Shown here piece by piece: positions 1 through 7,094 of a stretch of 15,891 nt of DNA. This DNA is from Acidobacteriaceae bacterium. GTDB lineage: Bacteria; Acidobacteriota; Terriglobia; Terriglobales; Acidobacteriaceae. The position numbers and the translations under genes were made by a program. How positions within the stretch are numbered: the first letter of the stretch is position 1; the number at the start of each line of letters is the position of its first letter. Under the pieces are notes generated by a model, which saw nothing but the letters and a program-made list of their open reading frames with translations, had not been told where the DNA came from and made no database searches. The stretch covers positions 1-15,891 of the forward strand of contig PMOF01000053.1 of the NCBI GenBank assembly GCA_003162495.1, in the 5' to 3' direction.

Positions 1-726
1 CAGCAGCAGGCCCGCATCGACGCTGAAACCTCCGTCGAAAAAGATCTCATTTTGCTCAAGCGTGAAATCGGCATCGCTCCCGGCCAGAAGATCGCCCTCA
101 CCGACCCCACTCCCTACAGCGACCTCGCCCAGCAAACTCCCGAAGAAGTCCGCGCCATCGCCTACAAGAATCGCCAGGACTACCAGAACCTGCAGAATCA
201 GGCCGTCGAGTACAAGGCCATCCACGCCGCCTATCGCAGCCAGCGGCTGCCCACGCTGAGCTTCAACGGCAACTACAGCACCGACACAGTCGCCGGCGTC
301 GGCACCCACGGCACATTCCTGGCCCAGGGCACGCTCAGCGTCCCGCTCTTCCGCGAAGCCAAACTGCGCGGCGACACCGAAGCCTCCCGGGCGCAGATGG
401 ACTCGATCGACAACCAGCTCGCCGACCTCCGCGGCCACATCGACCAGCAGGTGCGCTCCGCGCTTCTCGATGTCTCCGCCGCGCAGCAACTCGTGCAAGT
501 AGCCCGCTCCAACGTCGACCTCGCCACCCGCGCCCTCTCGGACGAAACCGATCGCGTCAACGCCGGCGTCGACGACAATCTCCCTCTCGTCACCGCGCAG
601 GCCACGCTGGCCGCCGCGCAGAGCAACCTGGTCGAGAGCCTCTTCCAGTACAACGTCTCCAAGCTAGCATTGGCCCGCGCCGCCGGCATTCTCGAACAGC
701 AGTACCGCGACTACATCGGCCGCTAG
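1..726 (+). CDS. TolC-family outer membrane efflux protein, C-terminal part (5' truncated by window edge)
   Basis: The reading frame is open from base 1 to the TAG at 724-726, so 241 residues of the C-terminal half are present and the true start lies upstream. The sequence is typical of the second repeat of the outer membrane efflux (OEP/TolC) family. It has long amphipathic helices rich in Ala, Gln, Asn and Asp, a Thr/Ser/Gly-rich membrane-strand segment around codons 80-105 (LSFNGNYSTD), and a tail ending in LALARAAGILEQQYRDYIGR. TolC proteins form trimeric channels that connect inner membrane pumps, through a periplasmic adaptor, to the cell exterior. The partner pump and adaptor would lie upstream of the window. 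A TTG at 52 is an internal codon, not a start, because the upstream codons continue the same protein. Substrate cannot be deduced. A 37-bp hairpin repeat begins 17 bases after the stop. Confidence 0.9.
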   Translation, partial: QQQARIDAETSVEKDLILLKREIGIAPGQKIALTDPTPYSDLAQQTPEEVRAIAYKNRQDYQNLQNQAVEYKAIHAAYRSQRLPTLSFNGNYSTDTVAGVGTHGTFLAQGTLSVPLFREAKLRGDTEASRAQMDSIDNQLADLRGHIDQQVRSALLDVSAAQQLVQVARSNVDLATRALSDETDRVNAGVDDNLPLVTAQATLAAAQSNLVESLFQYNVSKLALARAAGILEQQYRDYIGR

Positions 727-742
727 ATCTCGCCAGTAGACT

Positions 743-779
743 GGGTGCCCCAGGTCTCGATTCTGAGACCTGGGATTCC
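743..779. repeat. 37-bp hairpin repeat, copy 1
   Basis: A 10-bp perfect stem (CCCAGGTCTC at 749-758 with GAGACCTGGG at 765-774) closes a 6-base loop and is flanked by GGGTGCC and ATTCC. The same 37 bases recur at 2743-2779 with one change, in the loop. There is no T-run after the stem, so it is not a classical intrinsic terminator. The position 17 bases behind a stop codon fits a 3'-end stabilising hairpin or a dispersed REP-like element. Confidence 0.85.
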
Positions 780-903
780 ATCGACCGAAGCTACGGGTCA
801 ACTCCAAACCTCTGGCCCATTCTCCATTGAAATCAAGTGAAGAAAACCGCCCTTCCCATCCGCATCCAAATATTTTCGAGTAACTTAGAAAGAAGAGGCA
901 CAA

Positions 904-1710
904 ATGCGCGCGGGCAGACAGATGAAGATCAAATACTACGTGGAACCGGACCCGGCAGCCCTGGCCCGCCGGGCGGCGCAGTATTTTCTTGAAATGACGA
1001 CTGAAGCGGTACAAGCGCAGGGCCGCGCCCGCATCGCAATCAGTGGCGGCTCAACCCCCAAGGCTACTTTTGCCTTGCTCGCCGACGCAAACGAGCTGTG
1101 GCGCAACCACATGCCCTGGGACTGCCTCGACCTCTACTGGGTCGACGAGCGCTGCGTGCCCTCCGACCACGCCGACAGCAACTACCGCATGACCCGCGAA
1201 GCCATGCTCGATCAGGTTCCCCTCCGCCCCGAGCAGATTCACCGCATCGAAGGCGAGCTCGATCCCGATGCCGCCGCAGCCCGCTACGAGTCCGAACTGC
1301 GCAACGGCTTTCGCCTGGAAGGCGCCGAGAGTCCGCGCTTCGACCTCATCGCTCTCGGCATGGGCCCCGACGGCCACACCGCCTCGCTGTTTCCCCACAC
1401 CGAAGCCATCCACGAGCTAAGCCGCCTGGCCGTCGCCAACCATGTGCCGCAGCAGAAAGACTCCTGGCGCGTCACCCTCACCTGGCCCGTCATCAACCAC
1501 GCCAGCTCCGTCTTCTTCCTCATCGCCGGCGCCGATAAGGCCGCTGTTTTAAAAGAAGTATTAACCGGCCCGCGCGACCCCGAACGCCTGCCCAGTCAAC
1601 TGATATGGCCCTCAAGCGGTATACTTACGCTGATTCTGGATAAGGCTGCAGCTGCGCTTTTGCCCGCGACTGACGGGGAAGGTTGCGGATTTTTGGAGAG
1701 AGAAAGATGA
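904..1710 (+). CDS. pgl: 6-phosphogluconolactonase (DevB/Pgl type)
   Basis: This 268-residue protein belongs to the glucosamine-6-phosphate isomerase/6-phosphogluconolactonase family. It hydrolyses 6-phosphoglucono-1,5-lactone to 6-phosphogluconate in the cytosol, in the oxidative pentose phosphate and Entner-Doudoroff routes. Visible family motifs are SGGSTP (residues 47-52), WVDERCVP (79-86), SNYRM (92-96) and LGMGPDGHTASLFP (151-164), the last being diagnostic for the lactonase rather than NagB. The ATG at 904 is preceded by GAAGAGG (892-898) at good spacing; an ATG at 922 has no comparable site. The length is slightly above the usual 230-260. The stop overlaps the start of the glucokinase gene in an ATGA arrangement, which points to translational coupling and one transcript. 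Function is assigned from motifs and context. Confidence 0.95.
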   Translation: MRAGRQMKIKYYVEPDPAALARRAAQYFLEMTTEAVQAQGRARIAISGGSTPKATFALLADANELWRNHMPWDCLDLYWVDERCVPSDHADSNYRMTREAMLDQVPLRPEQIHRIEGELDPDAAAARYESELRNGFRLEGAESPRFDLIALGMGPDGHTASLFPHTEAIHELSRLAVANHVPQQKDSWRVTLTWPVINHASSVFFLIAGADKAAVLKEVLTGPRDPERLPSQLIWPSSGILTLILDKAAAALLPATDGEGCGFLERER

Positions 1711-2729
1711 TCCTGGCGGGAGATGTGGGCGGCACCAAGGTCGACCTGGGGCTGTATGACTTTATCAACGGCAAGCTGAAACCAACCCGCGACAAGGTCT
1801 ACAAAGCCAAGGATTATCCGGGCCTCGAAGTCATCGTCAAGGAGTTTCTCGGCGCGGACAAAGTAACCGCCGCCTGCTTCGGCGTTCCCGGCCCCGTCCG
1901 CGACGGCCGTCTCCGCCTCACCAACCTTCCCTGGACCCTGGACAGCCGCGAGCTTTCCGCCGGCCTCGACATCCAGCACGTCTTCCTCATCAACGACATC
2001 GAGGCCAACGGCTACGGCGTAGCCGAGCTCGCGCCCGACCAGATCTACACGCTCTCCGAGGGCGATGCGGGCCAGATCGGCAACCGCGCCCTCATCGCCG
2101 CCGGAACCGGCCTCGGCCAGGGCCTGCTCATCTGGAACGGCCGCACCCACATCCCTTATCCCTCTGAAGGCGGCCACGCCGACTACGCCCCGCGCAACGA
2201 AGACGAGATCGACCTGCTGCGCTTCCTCAAGGAGAAATACAACGGCCGCGTCAGCTTCGAGCGCGTCGTCGCCGGCATGGGCCTCACCAGCATCTACGAG
2301 TTCCTCCGCGAAGTCCGCGGCATGGACGAGCCCGCCTGGCTCGCCGAAAAGCTCGCCGCCGCAGGCGACCCCAACTCCGTCATCACCGAAATGGCCCTCT
2401 CCGCCAAGAGCGAAATCTGCGAGAAGGCCATGGATATGTTCGTCTCCGCCTATGGCGCCGAGGCCGGCAACCTGGCCCTCAAGGTGCTCTCCGTCGGCGG
2501 CCTCTACGTCGGCGGCGGCATCGCCCCGCGCATCCTCGAAAAGCTCAAAGACGGCACCTTCATGAAAGCATTCACCGACAAAGGCCGCCTCAGCCAGTTG
2601 CTCATCAACATGCCCGTGCGCATCATCCTCGAACCCCGCGCCGCCCAGTTAGGCGCAGCCGCTTACGCCGAAGCCCGCGCCGCAGAAATCAGCGGAGTTT
2701 CTGCCCGCGCTGCATCCATCAAGAGCTGA
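1707..2729 (+). CDS. glk: Glucokinase (ROK-unrelated, E. coli Glk type)
   Basis: This 340-residue cytosolic glucokinase phosphorylates glucose with ATP to glucose-6-phosphate. Motifs of the Glk (PF02685) family are in order: the phosphate-binding GDVGGTK (5-11), LTNLPW (71-76), INDIEANGYGVA (95-106) with the catalytic Asp at 97, GTGLG (133-137), EGGHADYAPRNEDE (154-167) with sugar-contacting Glu/His, and a late glycine-rich VGGLYVGGGIAPRI. The frame is open from a TTG at 1683, but the ATG at 1707 is chosen. It starts directly on the family's MILAGDVGG N terminus, has GGAGAG (1695-1700) 6-8 bases upstream, and overlaps the pgl stop (ATGA). The overlap makes a pgl-glk unit that feeds glucose into the hexose-phosphate pool. 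A hairpin repeat follows 13 bases after the stop. Confidence 0.95.
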   Translation: MILAGDVGGTKVDLGLYDFINGKLKPTRDKVYKAKDYPGLEVIVKEFLGADKVTAACFGVPGPVRDGRLRLTNLPWTLDSRELSAGLDIQHVFLINDIEANGYGVAELAPDQIYTLSEGDAGQIGNRALIAAGTGLGQGLLIWNGRTHIPYPSEGGHADYAPRNEDEIDLLRFLKEKYNGRVSFERVVAGMGLTSIYEFLREVRGMDEPAWLAEKLAAAGDPNSVITEMALSAKSEICEKAMDMFVSAYGAEAGNLALKVLSVGGLYVGGGIAPRILEKLKDGTFMKAFTDKGRLSQLLINMPVRIILEPRAAQLGAAAYAEARAAEISGVSARAASIKS

Positions 2730-2742
2730 ATCAATCCTCGCC

Positions 2743-2779
2743 GGGTGCCCCAGGTCTCGATTTTGAGACCTGGGATTCC
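2743..2779. repeat. 37-bp hairpin repeat, copy 2
   Basis: Second copy of the element at 743-779, 36 of 37 bases identical. The single difference is C to T within the loop, so both 10-bp stem arms (2749-2758 and 2765-2774) are intact. It lies 13 bases downstream of the glucokinase stop. Like copy 1 it follows a plus-strand gene in the same orientation and lacks a U-tract. Confidence 0.85.
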
Positions 2780-2785
2780 CGCGCT

Positions 2786-2827
2786 CTAATCCCTAATCCC
2801 TAATCCCTATTCCCTGTTCCCTGCTCT
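2786..2827. repeat. Degenerate heptamer tandem repeat (CTAATCC)
   Basis: Six head-to-tail 7-base units: three perfect CTAATCC (2786-2806), then CTATTCC, CTGTTCC and CTGCTCT, decaying towards the VOC gene. The array ends one base before that gene's stop codon at 2829-2831 and starts seven bases after the hairpin repeat. It is too short to call functional; it looks like a slippage-prone intergenic microsatellite. Confidence 0.8.
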
Positions 2828-2828
2828 C

Positions 2829-3188
2829 TCACTCCGACCAAACCGCCAGCACATTCCCCGCTCCATCGGAGAAGTGGAACCGACGCCCGCCCGGAAACTC
2901 AAACGTCGGCACCACCACGCCGCCGCCCTCCAGCCGAACTGCGATCTCCGTAGCCGCAAGGTCCGCGGAGTAGAGCACCACCAGCGGCGCAAATTTCCCC
3001 GGCCCGTTTCCAGCCTCGCGTTTGTAGAACCCTCCATCGATCCCCGCCCCCTGGAAACTCACATACTCCGGCCCGTAATCCACAAAGCTCCAGGCGAAAA
3101 CCGCCCCATAGAACTTCTTGGCCTGTGGGATGTCTGTTGCGGGGAACTCAATGTAATTGATCTTGTGGTGATTTCCTGCATTGCTCAT
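2829..3188 (-). CDS. VOC-family protein (glyoxalase/bleomycin-resistance/dioxygenase fold)
   Basis: A 119-residue single VOC domain. The N terminus INYIEFPATDIPQAKKFYGAVFAW (residues 10-33) is the standard first beta-alpha-beta unit with the candidate metal ligand Glu14, and the C terminus closes with GGRRFHFSDGAGNVLAVWSE, the last strand pair of the fold. Small VOC proteins like this usually act as dimers; substrates range widely and cannot be predicted here. The frame extends upstream to 3311, but the ATG at 3186-3188 is chosen because AGGAGAG (complement of 3194-3200) lies five bases before it and homology begins only there. It points towards the glucokinase gene (convergent) and diverges from the peroxiredoxin-like gene, with 295 bases between the two starts. 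Confidence 0.88.
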   Translation of the reverse strand: MSNAGNHHKINYIEFPATDIPQAKKFYGAVFAWSFVDYGPEYVSFQGAGIDGGFYKREAGNGPGKFAPLVVLYSADLAATEIAVRLEGGGVVVPTFEFPGGRRFHFSDGAGNVLAVWSE

Positions 3189-3318
3189 CGCTTCTCTCCT
3201 TTTGTGTATGGATGCAAGGTAGTCGAGGGAGAGGCGGCTGCAGATTCCGCAATAGGATTCGGAAGCGCGCAGGCACACCCATCCCAGGTGCTCTGAAGCG
3301 CCCCCATCCACATTCCCT

Positions 3319-3393
3319 CAGAAGCAGGAGAGTGCAGGTAGAGCCCGCTGGTTCACTGCAAGGCGCGGACTGCCGAGGTACGAGAAAAACGTA
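3319..3393. repeat. 75-bp diverged repeat, copy 1 (upstream of the peroxiredoxin-like gene)
   Basis: This stretch aligns over its whole length with 4126-4202, with roughly three quarters of bases identical and a few one- or two-base gaps. The best-kept blocks are CAGAAG.AGGAGAGTGC, GGTAGAG, GGCGC, CGGACT and CGAGG. The two copies are in direct orientation and bracket the peroxiredoxin-like gene. No ORF runs convincingly through both, so a structured RNA or dispersed intergenic element is more likely than a gene remnant. The rest of the 3189-3483 gap shows only the VOC ribosome binding site and the promoter listed below. Confidence 0.65.
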
Positions 3394-3447
3394 GCAGAGG
3401 GCCGGACTCGATGCAACCGAAAAAGTGCGTTCCATCGGATTGCGTCT

Positions 3448-3453
3448 ATAATT
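3448..3453 (+). promoter_or_regulatory. Candidate -10 box (TATAAT) of the peroxiredoxin-like gene
   Basis: A perfect TATAAT sits 30 bases before the ATG at 3484, leaving a leader of about 24 bases that contains the ribosome binding site GGAG (3473-3476). The -35 region at about 17 bases spacing is not a good match to TTGACA, so the promoter may be weak or activator dependent. Confidence 0.5.
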
Positions 3454-3483
3454 GACGTTTCCCGCGAGAGTGGAGTGGATTGA

Positions 3484-4038
3484 ATGGCTACGGGGATGAT
3501 CCAGTCAACTGAGCGATCGAATCTCGCAGACTCCTTGCGCGAGTTTCATACGGAGACGGGCCGGTCGCTGCTCGATCTGGTGGATGAATCGCCGGTTTTG
3601 CTCGTCTTTCTTCGCCACTTTTCGTGCGCTTTTTGTGCAATGGCTTTGGATCGCGTTTCGCAGGTGCGGCAACAGATTGAGGCCAAGGGTGCGCGGCCTG
3701 TTTTTGTGCATCTCGGCTCTCCGGAACGGGCGAAACCTTACTTCGACTACTACAACCTCTCCGATGTGGAGAGAATCAGCAATCCGCAGGCGACGCTGTA
3801 TCAGCTTCCCTTCTTTGCCTTGTCGCGCACCAACCCTTATTTGCACTTTTTGAATCTGACGGTTTGGAAGGGCTGGCTCAAGGGCGCCATGTTCAAGTAT
3901 GGAATTGGCATGATTAAGGAAGATGCAGATCAGATGCCGGGCGTGTTCTTTCTAAAGGAGCGGAAGATTGTGCGCGGCTTTCGCCATCGGACGATTGCCG
4001 ATGAGCCGGATTACTTGAAGCTGGTTGGCGCGGGGTAA
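3484..4038 (+). CDS. Peroxiredoxin-like (AhpC/TSA superfamily, SelL-related) thiol protein
   Basis: A 184-residue thioredoxin-fold protein. After a short N-terminal extension the first core strand PVLLVFLRHFSCAFC leads to a CxxC pair (Cys48, Cys51) at the position of the redox-active thiols. This is followed by QVRQQIEAKGARPVFVHLGSPERA, NPQATLYQLPFF and a closing strand MPGVFFLKERKIVRGFRHRTIADEPDY. The FLRHFSCxFC signature and the long segment between core strands (residues 115-150) match the 'peroxiredoxin-like' AhpC/TSA_2 group, close to the SelL selenoproteins in which one Cys is selenocysteine; here both are Cys. A role in thiol-dependent peroxide or disulfide reduction is inferred, not shown. 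The start is supported by GGAG at 3473-3476 and the -10 at 3448. Base composition is more T-rich than in glk or hslU. Confidence 0.85.
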   Translation: MATGMIQSTERSNLADSLREFHTETGRSLLDLVDESPVLLVFLRHFSCAFCAMALDRVSQVRQQIEAKGARPVFVHLGSPERAKPYFDYYNLSDVERISNPQATLYQLPFFALSRTNPYLHFLNLTVWKGWLKGAMFKYGIGMIKEDADQMPGVFFLKERKIVRGFRHRTIADEPDYLKLVGAG

Positions 4039-4125
4039 GGGGATAACGTAAGCCATGCGGGCGCAATGAGGTTCAATTGACACCGCTCGAAAGCCTAGCC
4101 TGCCGAGCCCGGTCCCAGTGGTCTC

Positions 4126-4202
4126 CAGAAGAAGGAGAGTGCCGGTAGAGCTCGCTCATCTTCGTTCCGGCGCACGGACTCGCGAGGCACAAGAAGAACA
4201 TA
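4126..4202. repeat. 75-bp diverged repeat, copy 2 (downstream of the peroxiredoxin-like gene)
   Basis: Direct, diverged copy of 3319-3393 (see that entry). It lies about 90 bases after the peroxiredoxin-like stop and about 90 bases before the next gene. The rest of the 4039-4293 interval shows no other recognisable feature. Confidence 0.65.
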
Positions 4203-4293
4203 CCCTATCCCCATTCCGCACAATCAGGCGTTATTTTGATTTTCTTTGACGCTCTCTGTGCTCCTCCATCCTTGCTCGCGTAACTTGATTGGT

Positions 4294-5253
4294 ATGCCGG
4301 AAATGAAGCGAGGCGACTTTTGGAGGCTAAGCTATCGGGTGCGCCCTTACCTCGCGCACCTTACCGAAGAAGAACTGAGCCGCAGATCCCAAGACTTGAT
4401 GGCGAATATCGGAAGCCTGACCGCTGAGGGCCAGATTGGGTTGCATTCACCGGCGGATGCAACCCGGTTTCCCTGGATGGAAATGTGGTCGCATGTCGTT
4501 GAGGAGTTCGGGCGGCGGGAAATGGGGCTTCGCGGAGACGTGATTGACCACGAAACCATGCCACATCCTTGCGCGCCTTCCCCGCCAAAGGGATATTTAG
4601 AGACGCAGAAGCTTGGGCGGGACGTTTCGGGCTGTCTGGTTAAATATGGGAACCGCGCGTGGCTGCGAAACACCCTTGAGATGGGCGACTGGCGCGTATC
4701 ACCTGCCTCCTTTTATTCCGACACTAATCTAGACAAGGCAAGAAAGGACTCTGAACTGGAGTTTCCGATTCGTGCGGCAATCTTGGGCAAGACATCTATG
4801 CCCGTCGAAGAAATTGACGGCGAGTTCTATCACGAGTTGAGGGGCGAGTATGAGCGACACATCAGAGCACCATCAGACTTTTATCTTGTGTCTTTAGCGA
4901 GAGGGCTGATCTACAGGATGTTCGATGATTTTCATTCCGACGCGTGCTTGATCATCAATAACGAAAGGGGGTTTATTCGTCGAATGCTGGTAGCCTTTGA
5001 ATCGGTCAGCCCTGGTTCGTTCGGTACCTTCAGAACTGTGGACTATGTTGATCCTTATCTGCCCAAACCACCTATCGATATTCGCTTTGTGAAGCATTTC
5101 CGATTCGCCTACCAGGAAGAAGAAAGATTCGTTTGGCACCCAGTCGGCGTTCGAGCAAAGCTGCCGCAAATCTCGATCAACTTGGGACCGCTGAATGACA
5201 TCTGCGAGTTGCTGCTTCTCGAAGGTAAAGAGATTAAGGGCCAATCTGAGTGA
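4294..5253 (+). CDS. Uncharacterised protein with DUF2971-like layout
   Basis: About 319 residues from the ATG at 4294. In-frame alternatives are a TTG at 4246 and an ATG at 4303, and none has a good ribosome binding site, so the start is uncertain. The first ~110 residues look helical and are not recognised. From YGNRAWLRNTLEMGDWRVSPASFYSD the order of motifs resembles DUF2971-type proteins. There is an opening 'Y...L..G..r.SpAs.Y.D', a D/E-rich segment, the central FYLVSLARGLIYRMFDDF, then a V-Y-D strand (VDYVDPY). It ends with a Lys/aromatic/acidic stretch (KHFRFAYQEEERFVWHP) and a final ISINLGPLNDICELLL. Those proteins are mostly uncharacterised and often occur in accessory regions. It stands alone, flanked by a repeat copy upstream and the convergent hslU 31 bases downstream. 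Codon third positions are less GC-rich than in hslU or glk, suggesting acquisition. No function is proposed. Confidence 0.7.
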   Translation: MPEMKRGDFWRLSYRVRPYLAHLTEEELSRRSQDLMANIGSLTAEGQIGLHSPADATRFPWMEMWSHVVEEFGRREMGLRGDVIDHETMPHPCAPSPPKGYLETQKLGRDVSGCLVKYGNRAWLRNTLEMGDWRVSPASFYSDTNLDKARKDSELEFPIRAAILGKTSMPVEEIDGEFYHELRGEYERHIRAPSDFYLVSLARGLIYRMFDDFHSDACLIINNERGFIRRMLVAFESVSPGSFGTFRTVDYVDPYLPKPPIDIRFVKHFRFAYQEEERFVWHPVGVRAKLPQISINLGPLNDICELLLLEGKEIKGQSE

Positions 5254-5284
5254 GAGGAATGCGGTTTCATCCTTCGGAATCTCG

Positions 5285-6787
5285 CTACAGGATGTACCGG
5301 CTCAAATCCTGATCCTTCACCACCGCAGCAACCATCTGCTTCACATATTCGGCGTCAATCAGAAACACCTTCTCCGGCCCGGAAGCCGTCATCCGTTCCT
5401 GGTAAGGCAACGGCGTCGAAGACTCCGCCTTGATGGCATCGCTCAGCGTCACCGCAGCCTCGTCATTCGGCGCCCGCCGCGCCACGTCTGGCGCCAGGAA
5501 GCTCACATCCTCAAGCACGCGTTCCATGATGGTGTGCAGCCGCCGCGCGCCAATATTCTCCGTCTGCTCATTCACCTTGAAGGCAAACGCCGCCATCTCG
5601 CGCAGCGCCTCCGGAGCAAACTCCAGACGCACGCCTTCGGTCTCCAGCAGCGCCGAATACTGCTTGGTCAGCGAGGCCTTGGGCTCGGTAAGAATGCGCA
5701 GAAAGTCTTCCACCGTCAGCGAATGCAGCTCCACGCGAATGGGGAAGCGGCCCTGCAACTCGGGAATCAGGTCGCTGGGCTTGGAAACATGAAACGCGCC
5801 CGCGGCGATGAACAGAATGTGATCCGTCCGCACCATGCCGTAGCGCGTGTTCACGGTTGTGCCTTCCACGATCGGCAGAATGTCGCGCTGCACGCCCTCG
5901 CGCGAAACATCCGGCCCATGCCCGCCCTCGCGCCCGGCGATTTTATCAATTTCATCCAGGAAAATAATCCCGCTCGACTCGACCTTCTCGACAGCCACGC
6001 GGTTCACCTGGTCCATGTCGATCAGCCGGCCCTCTTCTTCCTGCACCAGGTAGTCGAACGCGTCGCCCACCTTCATCTTGCGCTTCTTCGAGCCTCCGCC
6101 AAAAATGTTGGGCAGCATATCCTTGAGGTTCATCTCCATGTCCTCAAGGTTCTGGTTCGAGATAATTCCGAACTGCGGAGTATTCCGCTCGCGCACGTCC
6201 AGTTCAACCATCCGCTCGTCCAGCTTGCCCTCGCGGAACTGCTGCCGCATCTTCTCGCGCGAGCGCTGATAGCTGTCCGAACCCGGCAGCGTCAATTGCC
6301 CTTCCTGCGCCGGCGGCGTGGGCGGCGGAGGCGGCAGCAGCACATCGAGCAGCCGCTCCTCGGCGTTCATCTCCGCCTTGTCTTCCACCTCTTCGAGCCG
6401 CTCCTCGCGCACCATATCGATGGCGATCTCCACCAGGTCGCGAATCATCGACTCCACATCGCGCCCCACGTAGCCCACCTCGGTAAACTTCGAGGCCTCA
6501 ACCTTCAGGAACGGCGACCCCGTCAGCTTGGCCAGCCGCCGCGCAATCTCCGTCTTGCCCACGCCGGTCGGTCCAATCATGATGATGTTCTTGGGCATGA
6601 TGTCGTCGGCAATGTCGGGAGGCAGCTTCTGCCGCCGCTGCCGGTTGCGCAGTGCAATGGCCACCGCGCGCTTGGCGGCCTTCTGGCCGACCACATGCTT
6701 GTCGAGCTCGGTAACGATCTCGCGCGGCGTCATCTCGTCCAGCGAGAGATCCTGTTCTTCAGCGGATGCAGGTAAATAAATGGCCAT
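5285..6787 (-). CDS. hslU: HslU (ClpY), ATPase subunit of the HslVU protease
   Basis: A 500-residue AAA+ unfoldase that feeds substrates to the HslV peptidase in the cytosol. It shows the N-terminal [16 protein letters not shown] (20-35), Walker A GPTGVGKT (72-79), the pore loop GYVG (105-108), an I domain (about 110-260), Walker [10 protein letters not shown] (273-281), the arginine finger region GRFPIR (346-351), sensor-2 GARR (413-416), and the C-terminal DLSRYIL that inserts into HslV. It is longer than the ~440-residue E. coli protein because of a polyproline stretch [10 protein letters not shown] (151-160) in the I domain and an insert around 435-470. The frame is open to 6868, but that part runs into a repeat element; the ATG at 6785-6787 gives the family N terminus. 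Only a weak GAAG-type ribosome binding site precedes it. It lies downstream of hslV on the same strand and converges on the DUF2971-like gene. Confidence 0.97.
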   Translation of the reverse strand: MAIYLPASAEEQDLSLDEMTPREIVTELDKHVVGQKAAKRAVAIALRNRQRRQKLPPDIADDIMPKNIIMIGPTGVGKTEIARRLAKLTGSPFLKVEASKFTEVGYVGRDVESMIRDLVEIAIDMVREERLEEVEDKAEMNAEERLLDVLLPPPPPTPPAQEGQLTLPGSDSYQRSREKMRQQFREGKLDERMVELDVRERNTPQFGIISNQNLEDMEMNLKDMLPNIFGGGSKKRKMKVGDAFDYLVQEEEGRLIDMDQVNRVAVEKVESSGIIFLDEIDKIAGREGGHGPDVSREGVQRDILPIVEGTTVNTRYGMVRTDHILFIAAGAFHVSKPSDLIPELQGRFPIRVELHSLTVEDFLRILTEPKASLTKQYSALLETEGVRLEFAPEALREMAAFAFKVNEQTENIGARRLHTIMERVLEDVSFLAPDVARRAPNDEAAVTLSDAIKAESSTPLPYQERMTASGPEKVFLIDAEYVKQMVAAVVKDQDLSRYIL

Positions 6788-6853
6788 TCTTTTCTTCAAA
6801 CGCTCCAGGCTTTGTGTCAGGCAACGCCAGGTTTGCAGCCTGACGCTTCTGGC

Positions 6854-7028
6854 TTTGTAACAGGGCACGACTTCAGTCGTGCCGATGACAGCATAAAAAA
6901 TCCGCGGGCTTTAGCCCCTGCGGACCTTCGGTCAGCATTCCAAATCCTCAGGGGCTAAAGCCCAGTCCCGTTTTGCGACAACTACGGCACGCGACCCAGA
7001 GGGTACCCCGGTCGTGCCCTGTTACAAA
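6854..7028. repeat. 175-bp nested inverted-repeat element between hslV and hslU
   Basis: The ends are an 18-bp perfect inverted repeat, TTTGTAACAGGGCACGAC (6854-6871) and its complement (7011-7028). Inside lie a hairpin GGCACGACT/AGTCGTGCC (6864-6883, 2-base loop), a 15-bp perfect pair GGGCTTTAGCCCCTG (6906-6920) with its complement at 6949-6963, a small GACC-TTC-GGTC hairpin (6923-6933), and an imperfect right-hand hairpin (6986-7018). No transposase or ORF is inside and no clear target-site duplication flanks it. It occupies most of the 307-base gap inside the hslV-hslU unit; the remaining bases (6788-6853, 7029-7094) show nothing else. It may be a MITE-like or REP-cluster insertion, and its RNA would fold strongly on either strand. 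Confidence 0.85.
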
Positions 7029-7094
7029 ACCTCTTCGCATCCATCTAAAGGGAAAAACTATACGGCTTCAGCACCGGTCTGCCGAAATGTTCCG

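Noticed and set aside
749..774. Hairpins at 749-774 and 2749-2774 as intrinsic terminators.
   Set aside because: Strong stems, but no following T-run; kept as repeats instead.
5195..6775. 526-codon plus-strand open frame opposite hslU.
   Set aside because: It is the antisense shadow of a certain hslU gene, with a His/Arg/Leu-rich composition typical of reading GC-rich genes backwards.
6788..6868. Longer HslU start at 6868.
   Set aside because: The extra 27 codons run into the inverted-repeat element, and the family N terminus begins at the ATG at 6787.
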